A stretch of 64,000 nt of DNA, taken from the NCBI RefSeq assembly GCF_003589595.1, contig NW_020653851.1:24334326-24398325 (forward strand), given 5' to 3'. A program made the position numbers and the translations under genes. Shown here one piece after another: positions 11,857 to 24,174 of the stretch; position 1 is the stretch's first letter; each line of letters begins with the position of its first letter. This DNA is from Hyposmocoma kahamanoa. Taxonomy: Eukaryota; Arthropoda; Insecta; Lepidoptera; Cosmopterigidae. The notes below the pieces were generated by a model. The model did no database searches. It was not told the origin of the DNA and worked only from the letters and a program-made list of their open reading frames with translations.

Positions 11857-11901
11857 AAAACGCGCAAGCGAAGTTTTCCCCTTTCGTTTATATATATATA
11901 A
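11857..11901 (+). promoter_or_regulatory. U6 promoter region: TATA box and candidate PSE
   Basis: A TATA-like run (11889-11901) lies about 22-32 bp upstream of the U6 start, the right place for a type 3 RNA polymerase III promoter. The insect proximal sequence element is expected about 12 bp further upstream, which points to 11857-11877 ('aaaacgcgcaagcgaagttt'). The TATA box is seen directly; the PSE is inferred from spacing only. Confidence 0.55.
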
Positions 11902-11921
11902 TCCTGTTACCTCATACGATT

Positions 11922-11938
11922 GTACTTGCTTCGGCAGT

Positions 11939-11978
<40 letters not shown>

Positions 11979-12028
11979 GGCCCCTGCGCAAGGATGACAC
12001 GCAAAATCGTGAAGCGTTCCACATTTTT
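11922..12028 (+). ncRNA. U6: U6 spliceosomal snRNA
   Basis: The gene is complete at 107 nt, the length of insect U6. U6 is the catalytic snRNA of the spliceosome: it pairs with U4, then with U2 and the 5' splice site, and binds the metal ions used in splicing. The 5' stem-loop (GTACTTGC...GCAGTAC), the ACAGAGA box at about 11961-11967 ('gatacagagaagattagcat'), the AGC triad within it, the internal stem-loop and the 3' 'cgttccacattttt' are all present without damage. The 5' stem carries A3-U17 where other insects such as Drosophila have U3-A17, a compensated pair, which favours a working gene over a pseudogene. An upstream TATA box and downstream T-run complete the unit. It does not lie in a visible cluster. 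Confidence 0.96.
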
Positions 12029-12029
12029 T
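12024..12029 (+). terminator. RNA polymerase III terminator of U6
   Basis: A run of six T directly follows 'gttccaca', the usual end of U6. Runs of four or more T on the non-template strand stop RNA polymerase III. Confidence 0.9.
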
Positions 12030-14707
12030 GGCCATTCGTATGTAACTGCATCTAATAAGTGATAGTGTCACCCATCCGCGGGAGTACTGCAACTGGCATC
12101 GAGTGGACTCACGGGAAGTGGCCGAAAGAGGTGGCGAAAGCAAATCCAATTTAAAGCCAGGATTGTGTTATATATATCCGCCAACGACGCTTTTTAGGGT
12201 ATACGACATGACGGAGATAAAGAAATCCATAAATAGTTACTTTTACTTTTTTCCTTTTATGAATATGTGCTTGTATTTATACCATTACGTTATAAATTTA
12301 TTTCATATAAATATTAAAAACCATTTTCACACTCACGGCCATGATGCGGCCAACGCCTTTGACCTAACGTAAGCTATAATTCATCGATTAAGTAAGGAGC
12401 AGTAATAAAATTCCTTAAGTGCTTGACCGCGTTAAGTTTATAGAGCAGAAGATTGCGTAGGATTTATTGCATTTGCTGCACTTTAATGCTGTAGTAAAAT
12501 CAAAATTATATTTTTCCTTTTATACGCAATAGTTGGTAATGTATTTAGATGTCTCTGTTCGCTTGACTCACTCCGATCCCTCAACCCTCATCGGTTTCCG
12601 TCAACTATGTATTTGACAATTCTAACAATACTTGAACATGGACACCAGTCAACCAGTGCATCCAATTCATATTCGTTCGTTAAATCTAGAAAATTCGAAC
12701 CCACTTCGGATGTTGCTTGTGCACTAAGTCCGTTCGAATCCGAAAAATACGAATATCGCTTGTACACCTAGAGATTAAATGATCCCTTTGACATTTCGGA
12801 CCGTCATTTCTTGGATTCGCAATTGGTACGAATCGGACGTAGTGCAAACGCTCTAAGGGTTTTTTTTAGAAAGTGTTTTTAGTACGTACAACAGTCTCTC
12901 TCCAGAAAATTAATGAAAATAAATTTGATGTTTAAAAGTTTCACCTGACGTTCCGGCCACAGCTCACCAACAAATAATGCAATTTGTCGCCCACAGTAAA
13001 ACGGTTTTATGGCTGCAAAGATTGTGTTCCGAATCGCACCTTTTTTCAAGCCCTTCTTGACGAGTGCGAAGTCGATAGCTAAGCGTAATCTGTAGCCGTG
13101 GAGGTAGGTGGATAAACACAGACAACCAAAATGGTGGATTACGCTCGTAATACTGTTCCCTTAGGCAAATACCTCGTGATGTATTTTCGTCATTTACCAT
13201 TGCGAGCGATTAATACTTAACCTTGTGACTGCGTATGATGATTGTCAGTAGATGTTTACTTTTTTGTATTGATTACCTCGCTTATAGTTCTTTTCCACAC
13301 TAACATTTTTTTGCCCCGGAGATTATTCCTGACTCGAAGGTGGCTCTATTATAAATTTCGCTTTAACAATAAAACGGCATATGAATTATGCAGTGGCAAC
13401 TGCCCCGTTAAACGGTCGCAACTGTATGCTTAATAATGTGGGGCATTAACACTCATTAATCAAAGAACTTTAATCGAAGTTGTTTCATAAAGAAAGAACT
13501 TATTTACGCCCAAGCCAGCCATTAATTTTAACAAGTACTTTTTAAACACAATTCATGTCAAGTAGACCGTACCTATTAAAATAATTTTGATACTTAAACA
13601 TCGATTTGCACTGGTTAGCATTAAGTTCATATAAAATTATTCACGTCACATGGAAACGTTTATTTGATTATAATCCGTGGTCGTAGCCGACATTCAAAAG
13701 TCCTGTTAGTACAAAAAAAATCTTATTCTTACTAATTAAACATTGTTTTATTACAAGTAAGCATCGTTGAAACAATGCAATGCACCGGGCGATCTAATCC
13801 GGATCACGCGATACGGTACAGAGGGCTGGGTACTGGACAACAATCAAGTACTTCAATAAAGGGGTAATCAGACTTCGGCTGTTTGCATCGCTGGTACACA
13901 ATTACGCTGAAAGGGAAGTACCATGTCTACGATGTCTACGATAGATGTATGATTTTTTTTTTACTTTATTGTTTACCGACAACGAAGCTTTATGGAAGGA
14001 GACAAACACAGGAATTATTATAACATAGCAATAGGTATTTCTTATAAAAAATAAAACCGAGTTCACCAAGTTTACATGTTTCCGAAAACTTCTTTTGGAA
14101 AGTCTATTGTATATTGTGTTGACGTCAAAATTTGAAACTTCGCTAGTCTCATCTCGATGTGAAATTGCTTCTCACTTTATTCACCGCGCGCTGAGACGGT
14201 TAATGGACTTTCATTTATAATTGTAGTAAATAAATAAAATAAACGAGAAACGTGATAATTGTATTTGTTCCGTTAATTGCAAAACGAGCAGCACTGCGGT
14301 AGAGATGTGTCGGCGAGATACGCAATCCCGTCGCGCTCGCGTGCCGGCGCCGGCGTCAGCAGCGGGCGGGCGGACTGCTGCAAAGCGTATGCGGGCCTAT
14401 TCTCGAGCTGTTTACCCTACTGTCATATTACCCCGTACAGCACAAACTAGGTACAAATGCTTCAGTCAACCATAGTTCTTAATTTAGGTTACGAAAACAT
14501 TGTAAATATTAGCTCGGTATTTCCACAGTGCAACAGGCATGTTACCGATCATACAATTCACAATGGTTTTCAAATCTAGAGCATTCTCCTTCGGCATCCC
14601 TCAGATCGTAGGACGGGCGCTTTGATGTCAAAAAGCCTTTTTTATTAAAAAACATTGACTATATCAACTGTGGATGGAGAGTTTTCCGCATCATACGAAT
14701 TTTAACA
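12030..14707. other. Unique stretch with one CpG-rich patch, no gene seen
   Basis: No protein gene is supported. A CpG-rich patch at about 14290-14410 (around 'gtgccggcgccggcgtcagc') contrasts with the AT-rich flanks, and just upstream (14160-14280) are several TTTATA and ATTAATTG strings of the kind bound by homeodomain proteins. This could be an enhancer, but that is inference. Minus-strand frames near 12964-13200 show no recognisable domain. Confidence 0.45.
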
Positions 14708-14936
14708 AAATAATATATAATAATAATAATAATAACGCTCACAATCAACATAGCCCCGCACTAGGGAAACCCTGTGTCGCGGGTGCCATGGACACACACA
14801 TAGACAACCACAAATTACACCCAAACTCACGAGAGAAATAAATGTAGGCCATACAAGTATTTCTCCCGGCCCGGGAATCGAACCTGGGACCTCTGCGTGG
14901 CAGTCCGGCATGGTACCCGTTCGGCCACGGAGGCAG
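14708..14936 (-). repeat. tRNA-derived SINE, family B (copy B1)
   Basis: Read on the minus strand, the head carries an A box (TGGCCGAACGGG, 14916-14927) and a B box (GGTTCGATTCCC, 14873-14884) at tRNA-like spacing. The body follows (starting 'gggccgggagaaatacttgt') and the element ends in a TAA/ATT microsatellite tail at about 14708-14735. Internal RNA polymerase III promoter, unique body and simple-repeat tail are the standard SINE layout. A shorter relative lies at 34325-34452. Confidence 0.85.
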
Positions 14937-15354
14937 TTTATGATGATGAAATATAAGAAAACTTTAATCACGCTAAACATAAACGTCAACGAAAGCAAAA
15001 GTATATATAATAAGCCTTGACACTTCGTAATAACTGACATTCAGTTCGCAATAAACAACAGGTAAGGAGCTAAGCTGGGAGGCACACGCATAAGCTGTAG
15101 GTATAGAGCGGCCATAAAACCGCTGAAATGGAGTACCCAGTAGTGCTCGTGTACCTGAGTCGCTTTGATTGTACGTGACGTGGCGCCAAGTAGCAGGGAG
15201 GGATCTAGGAGAACACAATAGACGATTCGAGGTTCGAGGATAATAGAGGAAAATAGTAAAATGTTCGTAAGTGTATATGTTCAGTATAAAAATAATACAA
15301 CCAAGGAAAGAAAAAAGGAACAAATGTAATAAAAAGAGGAAATGAAACAAGACT

Positions 15355-15495
15355 TAAAGGTCGCCCGAAAAAAAGAGGGGAAGACATTTTTGTAGAAAAA
15401 GCACGACTACAATGGATGACAAAAGCCAGGGAAAGAGAATTATGGAAGACAATAGGAGAGGCCTACATTGATGAGGCGACTACTACCGTTCCTGG
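15355..15495 (+). pseudogene. C-terminal relic of an RTE-like LINE reverse transcriptase
   Basis: One frame reads LKGRPKKRGEDIFVEKARLQ followed by WMTKARERELWKTIGEAYID. The 'GRPKKRW-like ... W...A.ER..W..IGEAYI' pattern is the typical C-terminal tail of endonuclease-reverse transcriptase proteins of RTE-type non-LTR retrotransposons. Only this tail is preserved; the sequence upstream (15060-15350) no longer reads. A second relic of the same subfamily, with WMTKARERKL, lies on the minus strand at 49600-49740. Confidence 0.7.
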
Positions 15496-18400
15496 CTTTC
15501 TTTGTTCGCATTTTACATTAACGTATAAAGCAAACAATTGCCAGTAAGCCTTTTTATTTAAATGAACAAATCCAAATCTCTCCTGACATGATACGTCGTG
15601 ATCGCCGACGTGGCGCTTTTGTCTAGCAAATACCCAATAACCTAACCTTGAACAGCGCTGAATTGTAGTTTTCAGAAAACAAAAATTAATCCATTGTATT
15701 CCGTTCCTTTGCCTTACGTATCAAGAAGGCTAAACAAAACGTTTTCTGCGAATCAGTGGTAAGGTAATGACAGTGTTCCACAATTCCTGGCAGATAGAAA
15801 GAGGAACGGTGATGGTGGAAGTAAATAGTGAATTACCTGCGCATTCCCAAGCAGTACATTGTTGTTATGCGGGATGAGAGTTCGCGGTTTTTGAGCCCAG
15901 TACGCGTCAGTCTCGCCTACAAAAATGCATACAAAGAGACGAGCCGCCTATCTGCGCATTTGTTGTTCCCGCGACGTCGCGTGCAGCGTGACCCATAAAC
16001 CGCGGCTGCCTTCGCATAATTCAACGGGCTCCGAGCGCACGCGACGCTGCCCCGACGTCATTCACCGCGCTCATATCGCACGCTTGCCACGCTAAATTTA
16101 GCGCAAATGACTTACAGCATACTGTATTAATAGCGTGCCGCTATTTTTGTTTTATTCCGCCGATTCAGGTTGCACCGCTGTACAATAATATTGCTGCACT
16201 TTTTCATTTAACAATTTAAAAAAGTATAAAACGTGAATGAGATGTTATTCTTTACAATATTTTACTTTGTAATATTTCTCTATATCGGTACATTATTTAT
16301 TTAAAAACATACTGTTATAAAATACGAGTGATATTTTAGGGTCTTATACGCATAAACACTCTCTATATAACTTACAAATATATTTGTAACAATATAATGC
16401 TCGACTTTAATGTCAACACGTAAGGAGAATATTGTGCTGGCTTAGTAAAAACCCGAACCCTGTTCAAATACCGAAGCTGAAGGTCGCAGCGGCAGGTGCG
16501 CCGGCGCCCATCGGCCCTCAGCGACCGTTCGACCCCGGCACAAATGTGCGCACGTAATTGACCCCAATATAAGCCAGCCACGATACGCTTCTTGTTGGGC
16601 GGCTGACTCTTCAGTTTTCGTACGTTGTGACGAGAAAAGAGTAATATAGTGAACAAAACTTTGTTCCAGTTCTTTTTAGATCCAACCGCCAACTGCACAT
16701 AAATTAACTATAACCGTTTGGTATCATGTCATGCAGGCCATCGCAATCCACAGTACATAGCAAAGTGACTCGGCATTTGAAACGACCTCGGTAAATAATA
16801 ATAATAAATCGTTTCAGGCCGGAACCCGTAATAGACAAACTTAAATCTGTGTTGTTGTATCTTAAATTAACGAAATTTCACAGGCCACTACTTTTTCATC
16901 TTTATCCAATGCTTTAAAATTGTAGAGTCAATTTGCATGGATGCCGTAGCCACCGTCAAGCACTCGCTTCAGTAGAGACGACACCGTTTTTCGCCTAATG
17001 GCATAAAAATCGTATTATGCTTGCCCCTCGGCGAAATTGCCAGACGCACGGCAGACCCAACAGCATCTTGAGAACGTTATTGTACTGTATTCTCTGGGCA
17101 TTTTATGTACACTGTATATACCTAACCCACAGACCACTCGAGTGCATTGTACAGGCAAAAATCTCTAAAAGCGTAATTTTCACCTCTTTTGTCCATAAAA
17201 TTATCTATGGGCCAGCATATTTCCTCACACAGCCAGCGCCCAGCACTCCCTTTTAATATCACAGTCATCATTCATATTTGCAGTAATGACGTGGCCACGT
17301 ATTTAACCTGAGTAAAGAAAGAAATTATTCTCCACAACATTCTTAGGCATATAACCTACTCGGCGAACGAATTCCTTTGAATACTTGAATTCCATATTTG
17401 AACGACAACCGATTCAATTTATGTAATTAATTGAACTCTTTGTTACGTAACAGCACAATTAGTTTGGCGTTCCATTCTCGGAGTTTGACATTGCGACATT
17501 GGAACAATGACACTCCATCCATTTACCAAACCTCGTTACAATCGGAATAAATTTTTAAAATAACATCTCGGCGACTGTTAAAACCTTATTTAGGAAATAA
17601 TCGGCTTGTCCCTCACAAAAAAGATAAAAAATCTCGTTCCAATTTATTTCGGACGGCTCGACGAAAACCGACGTTTGCCTTGTTATTATAACTTCGAACG
17701 ACATTTTTTGAATAAAATATTAGTCGATCTCGTGGAACGAGTCCTGAAGAAGTCAACTCTTTTGACAGTTTCAAATTGGCGATAAAGGAGGGGTGGAAAA
17801 CAAATGCAGGGCGATAAATCGTGAGGAGAGTTTCCTACCGACGCCAAATCGCCGACACTCGTTGGACATTCGGCGGTGAGCTGAATTATTTACCACTATT
17901 CACCCGCCCGGCCGAGCGGACTGGCCACCGCTCGTTGACCTAACTTTTCACACAGTGCTAGTGGTATGAAGCGAATAACCTCCCGAACTCTACTGGCTGC
18001 CATTTAAACTCCCGCCAGCCGCCGACAACTCGCGACGATGTCAGTTATGAAAGCTCTGGCTCCTCGTTCGCTTTGACGTTGTTTTCAACATGGCTCAAAC
18101 ACGCCGCAAGGCTGTTGTGCTACCATTTATCCGAAATAGAAATAATCTTTTCACTGACGTAAAGCTAGAGTCGTATACTTAATCAAGCGACGTAATATGT
18201 TTTCGGGGTATTGGTTAGTCGCCGTGAAATTAATAACAACTTGTTACCCACCTTTTTGGGGCACTTGTTTTTCTAATAAAGTATACAACCTCAAGGAAAT
18301 TACGTTTTCATAATTTTCTTCTGTGTTCTCTTAGCCTGACTTCTACAAGACCAATTCAAAACGGGTTCTAGTCAAAGCCATTAATCGCTGAATCAAAAAT

Positions 18401-20222
18401 GATAGAATTATAAATATTAATCATTTCACATAATATGATATTGACTTCGATTAATTAATTACTATTTTACCTTTGACGATTTGGTGAACAAATTGTTCGT
18501 GTGTCGCAGACGGAATGCGATAACTAATATATTGTTTAATTTCACAGTCGCTGATTAATAGTCGTAGATATCTTTCATAACATTATTACGCTGCTCTCAA
18601 TAATTTATCAATATATTGTATTGGCATAAATATGTTATTATACACGATGTATGTCCCTTTTTTATAGAAAATATTATCGTAAACAAAATGTAGTTGTTTC
18701 ATATACATATATTTTTTAAAGAGAAAAACATCGTAGAAATAGAGGTTATTTATTTTAAAGCGTCTCTCTTTTTAGTTCCTGGACTATATGGACGCCGCGT
18801 CGTGATAAAAAATGAAAAGAACTAAGCAACGATTCATCATAATATAAGCTATAAATTTAACACAATAGGGCATTAACAAAGTCGTCAAGGGAAAATGGGA
18901 TTAGTCGAGGGGTTATTTGCGATTTTCCGCGCGGCCAGCGCGCGCCGTACGCCGCGGCCGGGTTGCGCTTGGCGAGCGGAACTAAATTAAAATTGAGGCT
19001 AATGATATCTGTACGATCGACACCGCGTTACGGGCGCTCACATGAACCCACACACGCTTTTTTAGGATTTTCGGTCAATTAAGTACAGACACTGGAACGT
19101 CTTTACACTTAAGATTTAAATTCAACGCTGTGCCACTCAACATATTTCATAATCACTTTGAAGTCCAAAAAGAAAATCGTTCTTGGAACTACTCGTCTAA
19201 CTAAACTTTTTATCCTTCTCTCTACCCAATTTTATACTGCTACTGGTACTTGTTTATAATATGCATGTATATTTATTATATTATATTAAATATTCTATCT
19301 TATATTATATTTACTTAGTGTCTCGGGGTTCCTTACCATATGTTATGGATTTTCCAATAATTCGCGCGACGAACGACAGTGGAGTGAAATTCCCCACCTG
19401 GACACTTATTTTTAAACCTGAACGTTATAATTTTTTTTAAATTTAGACCTTTTGAAAGTAAGAGTGAATAGGCATTATTTAGGGGTGCGTGGTATTTTAT
19501 CATAAATATATTAACTATCAAATTTTGAATAGTTTAAATAGATAAAGACTCTATGCACTAGTATGACACAAATACAGAATGAATATGTACAACAGAAGAA
19601 ATAAAACACTTTTCGTCATAGCAGCGAAAAATGAGCTGACTCAGCGTATCCCTAAGGCTCTGGTTTTCAGTCAGAACCAACGACAGTGACTAAATGTAAA
19701 AGTTGTTTGTAACTAAAGATATAATAAACGACTACGAGGGAAATTCTTCATTGAAATAATAAATGTAATAAAGTGTGAATAGAGCATCTAAAATAACCTA
19801 TTCAATATATAAATATATGTGCGGTAATGAATATACAAGTGCAACTGTAAGTGAAAATTGTGACTGTGAATAACTTTTAATGTATAAATGGAAATTAAAT
19901 TATATTTTTAGAAAGGCTGTGAAAAAGAGTACATACAAACTAATAATAATAGTAAAATTTCAAGGTAGATGTTGCCGGTAAAGTGTTTTGAAGGGTGTTT
20001 GAAATTTGTGTGTGGCACCAACCTACAAATAAATAATACATCAAGCCATTATGTACTATTTGTACTTTATTGTATCATGCAAAACAGTTTATATATTTAA
20101 AAATTAATAACATAATCTGTATGTATGTTTTAATAAAACAATAGATTGGTATCTCATACAAAATGTAATCAGAAGGATATTATATATATAAAAAAGTTAA
20201 GGTTTCTTTGCAGCTATTTTCT
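15496..20222. other. Unique stretch with CpG-rich islands, no gene seen
   Basis: Two CpG-rich islands stand out: about 15840-16120 (around 'ccgcgacgtcgcgtgcagcg', followed by CATAAA and TTTAGC strings) and about 18910-18975 (around 'gcgcggccagcgcgcgccgt', preceded by GGGATTAG, an Otx/Bicoid-like site). The tract 17750-18080 is also less AT-rich than its surroundings. No frame encodes a recognisable protein. These patches may be regulatory modules of a distant gene; that is inference. Confidence 0.45.
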
Positions 20223-20406
20223 ACCGACTTCAAAAAAAGGAAGAGGTTGCCAATTCGATTGTATTTTTTCTGTATGTGTACTGTACGCGATAACGTGTGA
20301 ACCGAATTTTATAATTTTTTTTGTTGGAAAGAAGATACCGCAGTATTGGTCCCATTTAATTTTTAAGAAAATATTCCATCTTTAAGGGTGGCAAACTAGG
20401 GGATTA
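20223..20406 (+). repeat. Family D dispersed repeat, 3'-truncated (copy D1)
   Basis: The copy starts 'accgacttcaaaaaaaggaa', keeps the internal 'gtgtgaaccgaattttataa' and 'tggtcccatttaatttttaa', and ends near 'ggcaaactaggggatt'. The same landmarks in the same order appear at 27664-28085 and, reversed, at 28826-29102. This is a very common type in lepidopteran genomes; I do not assign it to a superfamily. Confidence 0.7.
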
Positions 20407-20459
20407 AGCTAATTAACTAGATGCTAACACTGTCTATTATGATACTGTTATCTATAACA

Positions 20460-20645
20460 TAACAATGTGCCAGATAACTACATCATTCCATAGATACTCC
20501 GAGTACCAGCACAATGGAATTCACTCCGAGACCACAAACACCAGAAGCAATTTACAAAAATTAATTTTCCAAGGTCTTACCCGAAATCGAACCTGGAACC
20601 TCCCCATCTAGCGCCCACAGGGCAAACAGTTAGGCCGTCTAAGTC
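20460..20645 (-). repeat. tRNA-derived SINE, minus strand
   Basis: On the minus strand the head reads GGCCTAACTGTTTGCC (A-box region, 20621-20636), then GGTTCGATTTC (B box, 20584-20594) in the context 'ggttccaggttcgatttcgg'. A unique body extends to about 20460. The layout is that of a tRNA-derived SINE; the end of the body is approximate. Confidence 0.6.
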
Positions 20646-21129
20646 GTCTTAAAATATTTATGCTTTGTCGGCGAGCTTTCATGGTCAATCACAGCGTTAT
20701 TTCTTTGTACAAGAAGAAGTCTCCCACGATTCGCCTTGCACAATAAACCGTGTAAACTCCTCTGAAATCCCGTGTTATTGTATTGTATTTTGTTTTATAT
20801 TTTTGGTGTGTAACTTGGCAAAGTTATTACTACAGCAGTGTATTTAAGAATTTTGTAATTGTAGTAAAAATATAACTATTTTCCTTTCATTTTTTGCCCT
20901 TTAGTTTTAAAGATTCCATTACTTCAGAGAGACGTATCCACTCTAAATGTATCACTTCCAATTTATACACATATTCTCTTTCTATTTCGAGTATCGGTTA
21001 AGAATACAAGATCGTATTTACTCAAATTCGTATAGGAACGGTACTTTTACACATTACATTGATAAAGTCAAAAATGTTGTAATGGAAATTATTGAAATTA
21101 AATAACGGTTAATGAAGTGATCGGGACCC

Positions 21130-21164
21130 GCTTCAATCACGTGTCAGCAGCACGCGATTGAAGC
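21130..21164. repeat. Imperfect inverted repeat (14-bp arms, 7-nt loop)
   Basis: The left arm 'gcttcaatcacgtg' (21130-21143) and right arm 'cacgcgattgaagc' (21151-21164) pair at 13 of 14 positions. The left arm includes a CACGTG E-box. Confidence 0.6.
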
Positions 21165-23124
21165 AGCGCGTCCTTATGGACAATTACCCTGAATTGTATC
21201 CGCGATATCCGCTTTGGCATGTTTAATGTTGTTATTAATGCTCGAGAAGTTTTATATAAAATGTTTTCTATACAAATACAATGAAGCGTTTAAATAAACT
21301 TAAGAGTTTTACATCTCGAGTAGCGCGTATTCCTCTTTCGTCCGTGTGTCGGAACATACATGTCTCGGAGCAGGAAGCAAACGAAAGCATGCAATGACGT
21401 CACAGCTATTGTTAACAACTGTCTCTGATACAAATTACTCGAGGACAGCCACCCCGCGCCATTCAGCTACGTTGTTACCCTGTTACTCTTTCTACATGCC
21501 AAGAATAATAATTGCTTTGACACAGAAAAATTTACATTTTTTTTTCTGGCATTTATGTATTCAACTTACACGGATATTTTGCTCCATATGAGTCTTTGAC
21601 TATTAAAATCACAATACCAAATGTGCTCTAACGAGCACTACCACACCGAGCGCGTCCCAAAAATTTAGCATGTCAAAATGCGTAGTCGATTTTATGTAAC
21701 CGTCGTCGCTCATGCACGGTGTGCGGAGCTTAAGCTCTAATCTAATAGCTTGCGTGCGAATGAGGCCATTATTGTTTATACATTTAAAGCTAACGATTCA
21801 TGCATTTTAGACACCGTATTATGACGTATCCTTATCGCGGCGCGAGTGGCGGCGGCGACACGGCCACGAAGCATGCACGCCACCTGTTAAAAGCTGTGCG
21901 ACGGTTGATAATTGTTTTTATAACTAGAAAAACCAACATTGGTCTGTCGATGTGTTTCATGTCAGTGATATATTGTGTTCTTGTGTAATGCGCTTCTTAC
22001 TTCCTGCATTGGATCAATTAAGTTGCGTCGTACTGTGCGACTAGTCCCCGTTCACACCAATATAACAAGAAATGGTGTCGTTGCGCGCTCACCGTTGTAA
22101 GTCGTATCGTCACATTGACGTATCGTGAGGTGAGGCGTGACGCGCGCACGCGATCCATAAATCCACGATTCGATCGCCTTATTTGTGATACTACGATTTA
22201 TAGGCGCTTGTTGTGGCGTTGAAAATGTTAGAAACGGTTATGGAAAATAAGTACAATTCTAAATTGCTGTTTCCTTCGGAACGTTCGAGTAATAACCTGG
22301 CTAATTTAGTTGACGTAAGTCGACGTACTTTATTACTAGCTATTCCATACATTCGACGCTTAATTAGTATAATACTGAACTTGCCGCGCTATACGTAACC
22401 TATTCATAAGACTTAGCTCCGTGTAGGCACTGCTAAAATACAACTTCGTCCTCATATAACTTCACGTGTAGTTTCTGAAACTGCACTTTAGTACGTGTAC
22501 TAAAACCGTGGCTTTTGTTCATGTCTTGTATAGCAAAGGAGCTAGGGGGTACAAGGAGTGGGCGGGAGAATGGGTGGCAGAAATGGTTGTATGCTGTCAT
22601 CATAGTTCATCGCAGGATTGCCGTAAAGCACTTCTCTTTGACGAGTTCAAAGTTGAAACGTGATCGACGCGCCGCAGGTACTGTTGGTTTATTGGAATTT
22701 GACTAAATCATGTTCGATTTTGTGGTTACGTATTGAAATTCCAAATCTAGTTCGAGTTTCCTAGGTAAGTACTGTTTATGAAAGTAAATTATTACTAGAA
22801 CTTGTTGGGAAAATGAAAACGGAATCCAGTAATCCGTGCGTGTTAAATACTCACAAATGGAAGAACTGTCCGAGCGATCCGTCACCCCGTTTAGTCCTCA
22901 ATTCGGTGCAAACTGCCTCGTTAAAGCGTTAATTCCGGCAACAGTCGTACGCGCACGCAATTAGTGGAGTACGAACAATTTGTACGCGACTCGCAACTTA
23001 ATTAAAAGTTTCTTCACATTTACCTCATAAATGTAAGCCCAGCTTACGCACGTGTATTATGTAGTTATTTTGAGGACGTCAAAGGAGCTAAGCCCAGGGT
23101 TATGAAGGCCGGGCGTAGCCTCCG

Positions 23125-23147
23125 TCGGCGGCGGCGGCGGCGGCGGT
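23125..23147. repeat. (CGG)n microsatellite
   Basis: About seven CGG units lie within a CpG-rich patch. Confidence 0.9.
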
Positions 23148-24131
23148 GCCGGCGCGGCAGCTCGCGATGGACCGGCGCGTCGATTATTTTTTATTAAAAC
23201 TTTCACTAACAATTCGTACTTGCGACGAAAAGGTCTAAGTTTGACTACTCGAAGGCCTTGACTAAACCAGCATTCGTGAAGTCTGAGTCAAATAATACTG
23301 TTAAATAATCCGAGCCGACGGCGACGTTCGTGCAAACTTTGAATGGCGCACAATCAAGAGTTCCCCACGACTAATATCTCCCACATTTCACAGCACCGCA
23401 GAAAAACAACTTAGAAACAACAAAAAACAACTGAGTAACTCCATCAATTGTACAAAGCCGCCAATAAATATCGCGTTTACATTTGTTTACCTATACGTAT
23501 GGCGAGGCTCTCGAAGTTGGCGAGTTTTCCCTCGCGTGCCTGACAAAAAGACGGGAACACTTGACACCCCCCATGAGGATAGTACCTTGATGACACAATT
23601 CTCCCGTTCAACAGTTTTGTAGTTGAACTAGTCCCACCACTGGGCCCGGACTTGGCCAACAGTCCAACGAAGTCACAGAATGTTATAGCTCCATTTTAAA
23701 TTAATCTTGGCCGTAGTAAGGTGCCTGCAATATTTAAACCCGTGAAATGTTGTAATTACACACTTCCTCCAATGTCCAAAACATTAAAATGTCGGAAGTG
23801 CCTTATATCAAAATTGCTGAATAAGAGCAAAGCATTGTTTTGCTTTAAACTTGCGCAGAGAGTTGTTTCAAATAGTTTGCGTGGGCAGACGTAAATATCG
23901 CAACCGTAGTGGAACTGCGGAAACACGAAAGTTTTTAGTAACGAGTCCTGATTCATTCGCTCCGCGTAAATGTTAATCCTCATCATAAAAGTTTAGTGCT
24001 TCTCGAGCCGTAACACAAACGAAGTTTGATTCTTTTCTGCATATTAACTAATAAAGATCAATGACTCGCTCTAGAAACTAATACCTTAGATACATTTTGT
24101 TACTATTCGACCGAGGGTCGAGCAGTCAACA

Positions 24132-24174
24132 GCCCCTGAGGATGCCTCGTGGCGAGGCGAAACACGTGTCGGGT
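24132..24174 (+). ncRNA. Hammerhead-ribozyme-like motif (type I layout)
   Basis: The order of parts matches a minimal type I hammerhead. Stem I left is GCCC (24132-24135). The core CTGAGGA (24136-24142) fits CUGANGA. After one extra T (24143), stem II is GCCTCG/CGAGGC (24144-24149 with 24153-24158) with a TGG loop. GAAA follows at 24159-24162, then a very short stem III in ACACGTGT, and GTC ending at 24170, the usual cleavage triplet, followed by GGGT, which closes stem I. Such short-stem hammerheads are known from Penelope-like retroelements and other repeats. Weak points are the extra T before stem II and the 4-bp stem I. Cleavage activity is not shown. Confidence 0.45.

Larger units (their letters stand above)
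20646..24131. other. Unique stretch with small CpG-rich patches, no gene seen
   Basis: Small CpG-rich patches occur at about 21830-21890, 22120-22170 and 23100-23175. Several frames of 60-80 codons are open but lack any recognisable domain or consistent codon pattern. Nothing else can be called. Confidence 0.45.

Noticed and set aside
11830..12149. Minus-strand open frames of 67-73 codons over the U6 gene
   Set aside because: They are shadows of the U6 sequence and its flanks, with no protein features.
14870..14936. Possible tRNA gene on the minus strand
   Set aside because: The A and B boxes are good, but the body and simple-repeat tail continue directly and a second copy exists, so it is a SINE.
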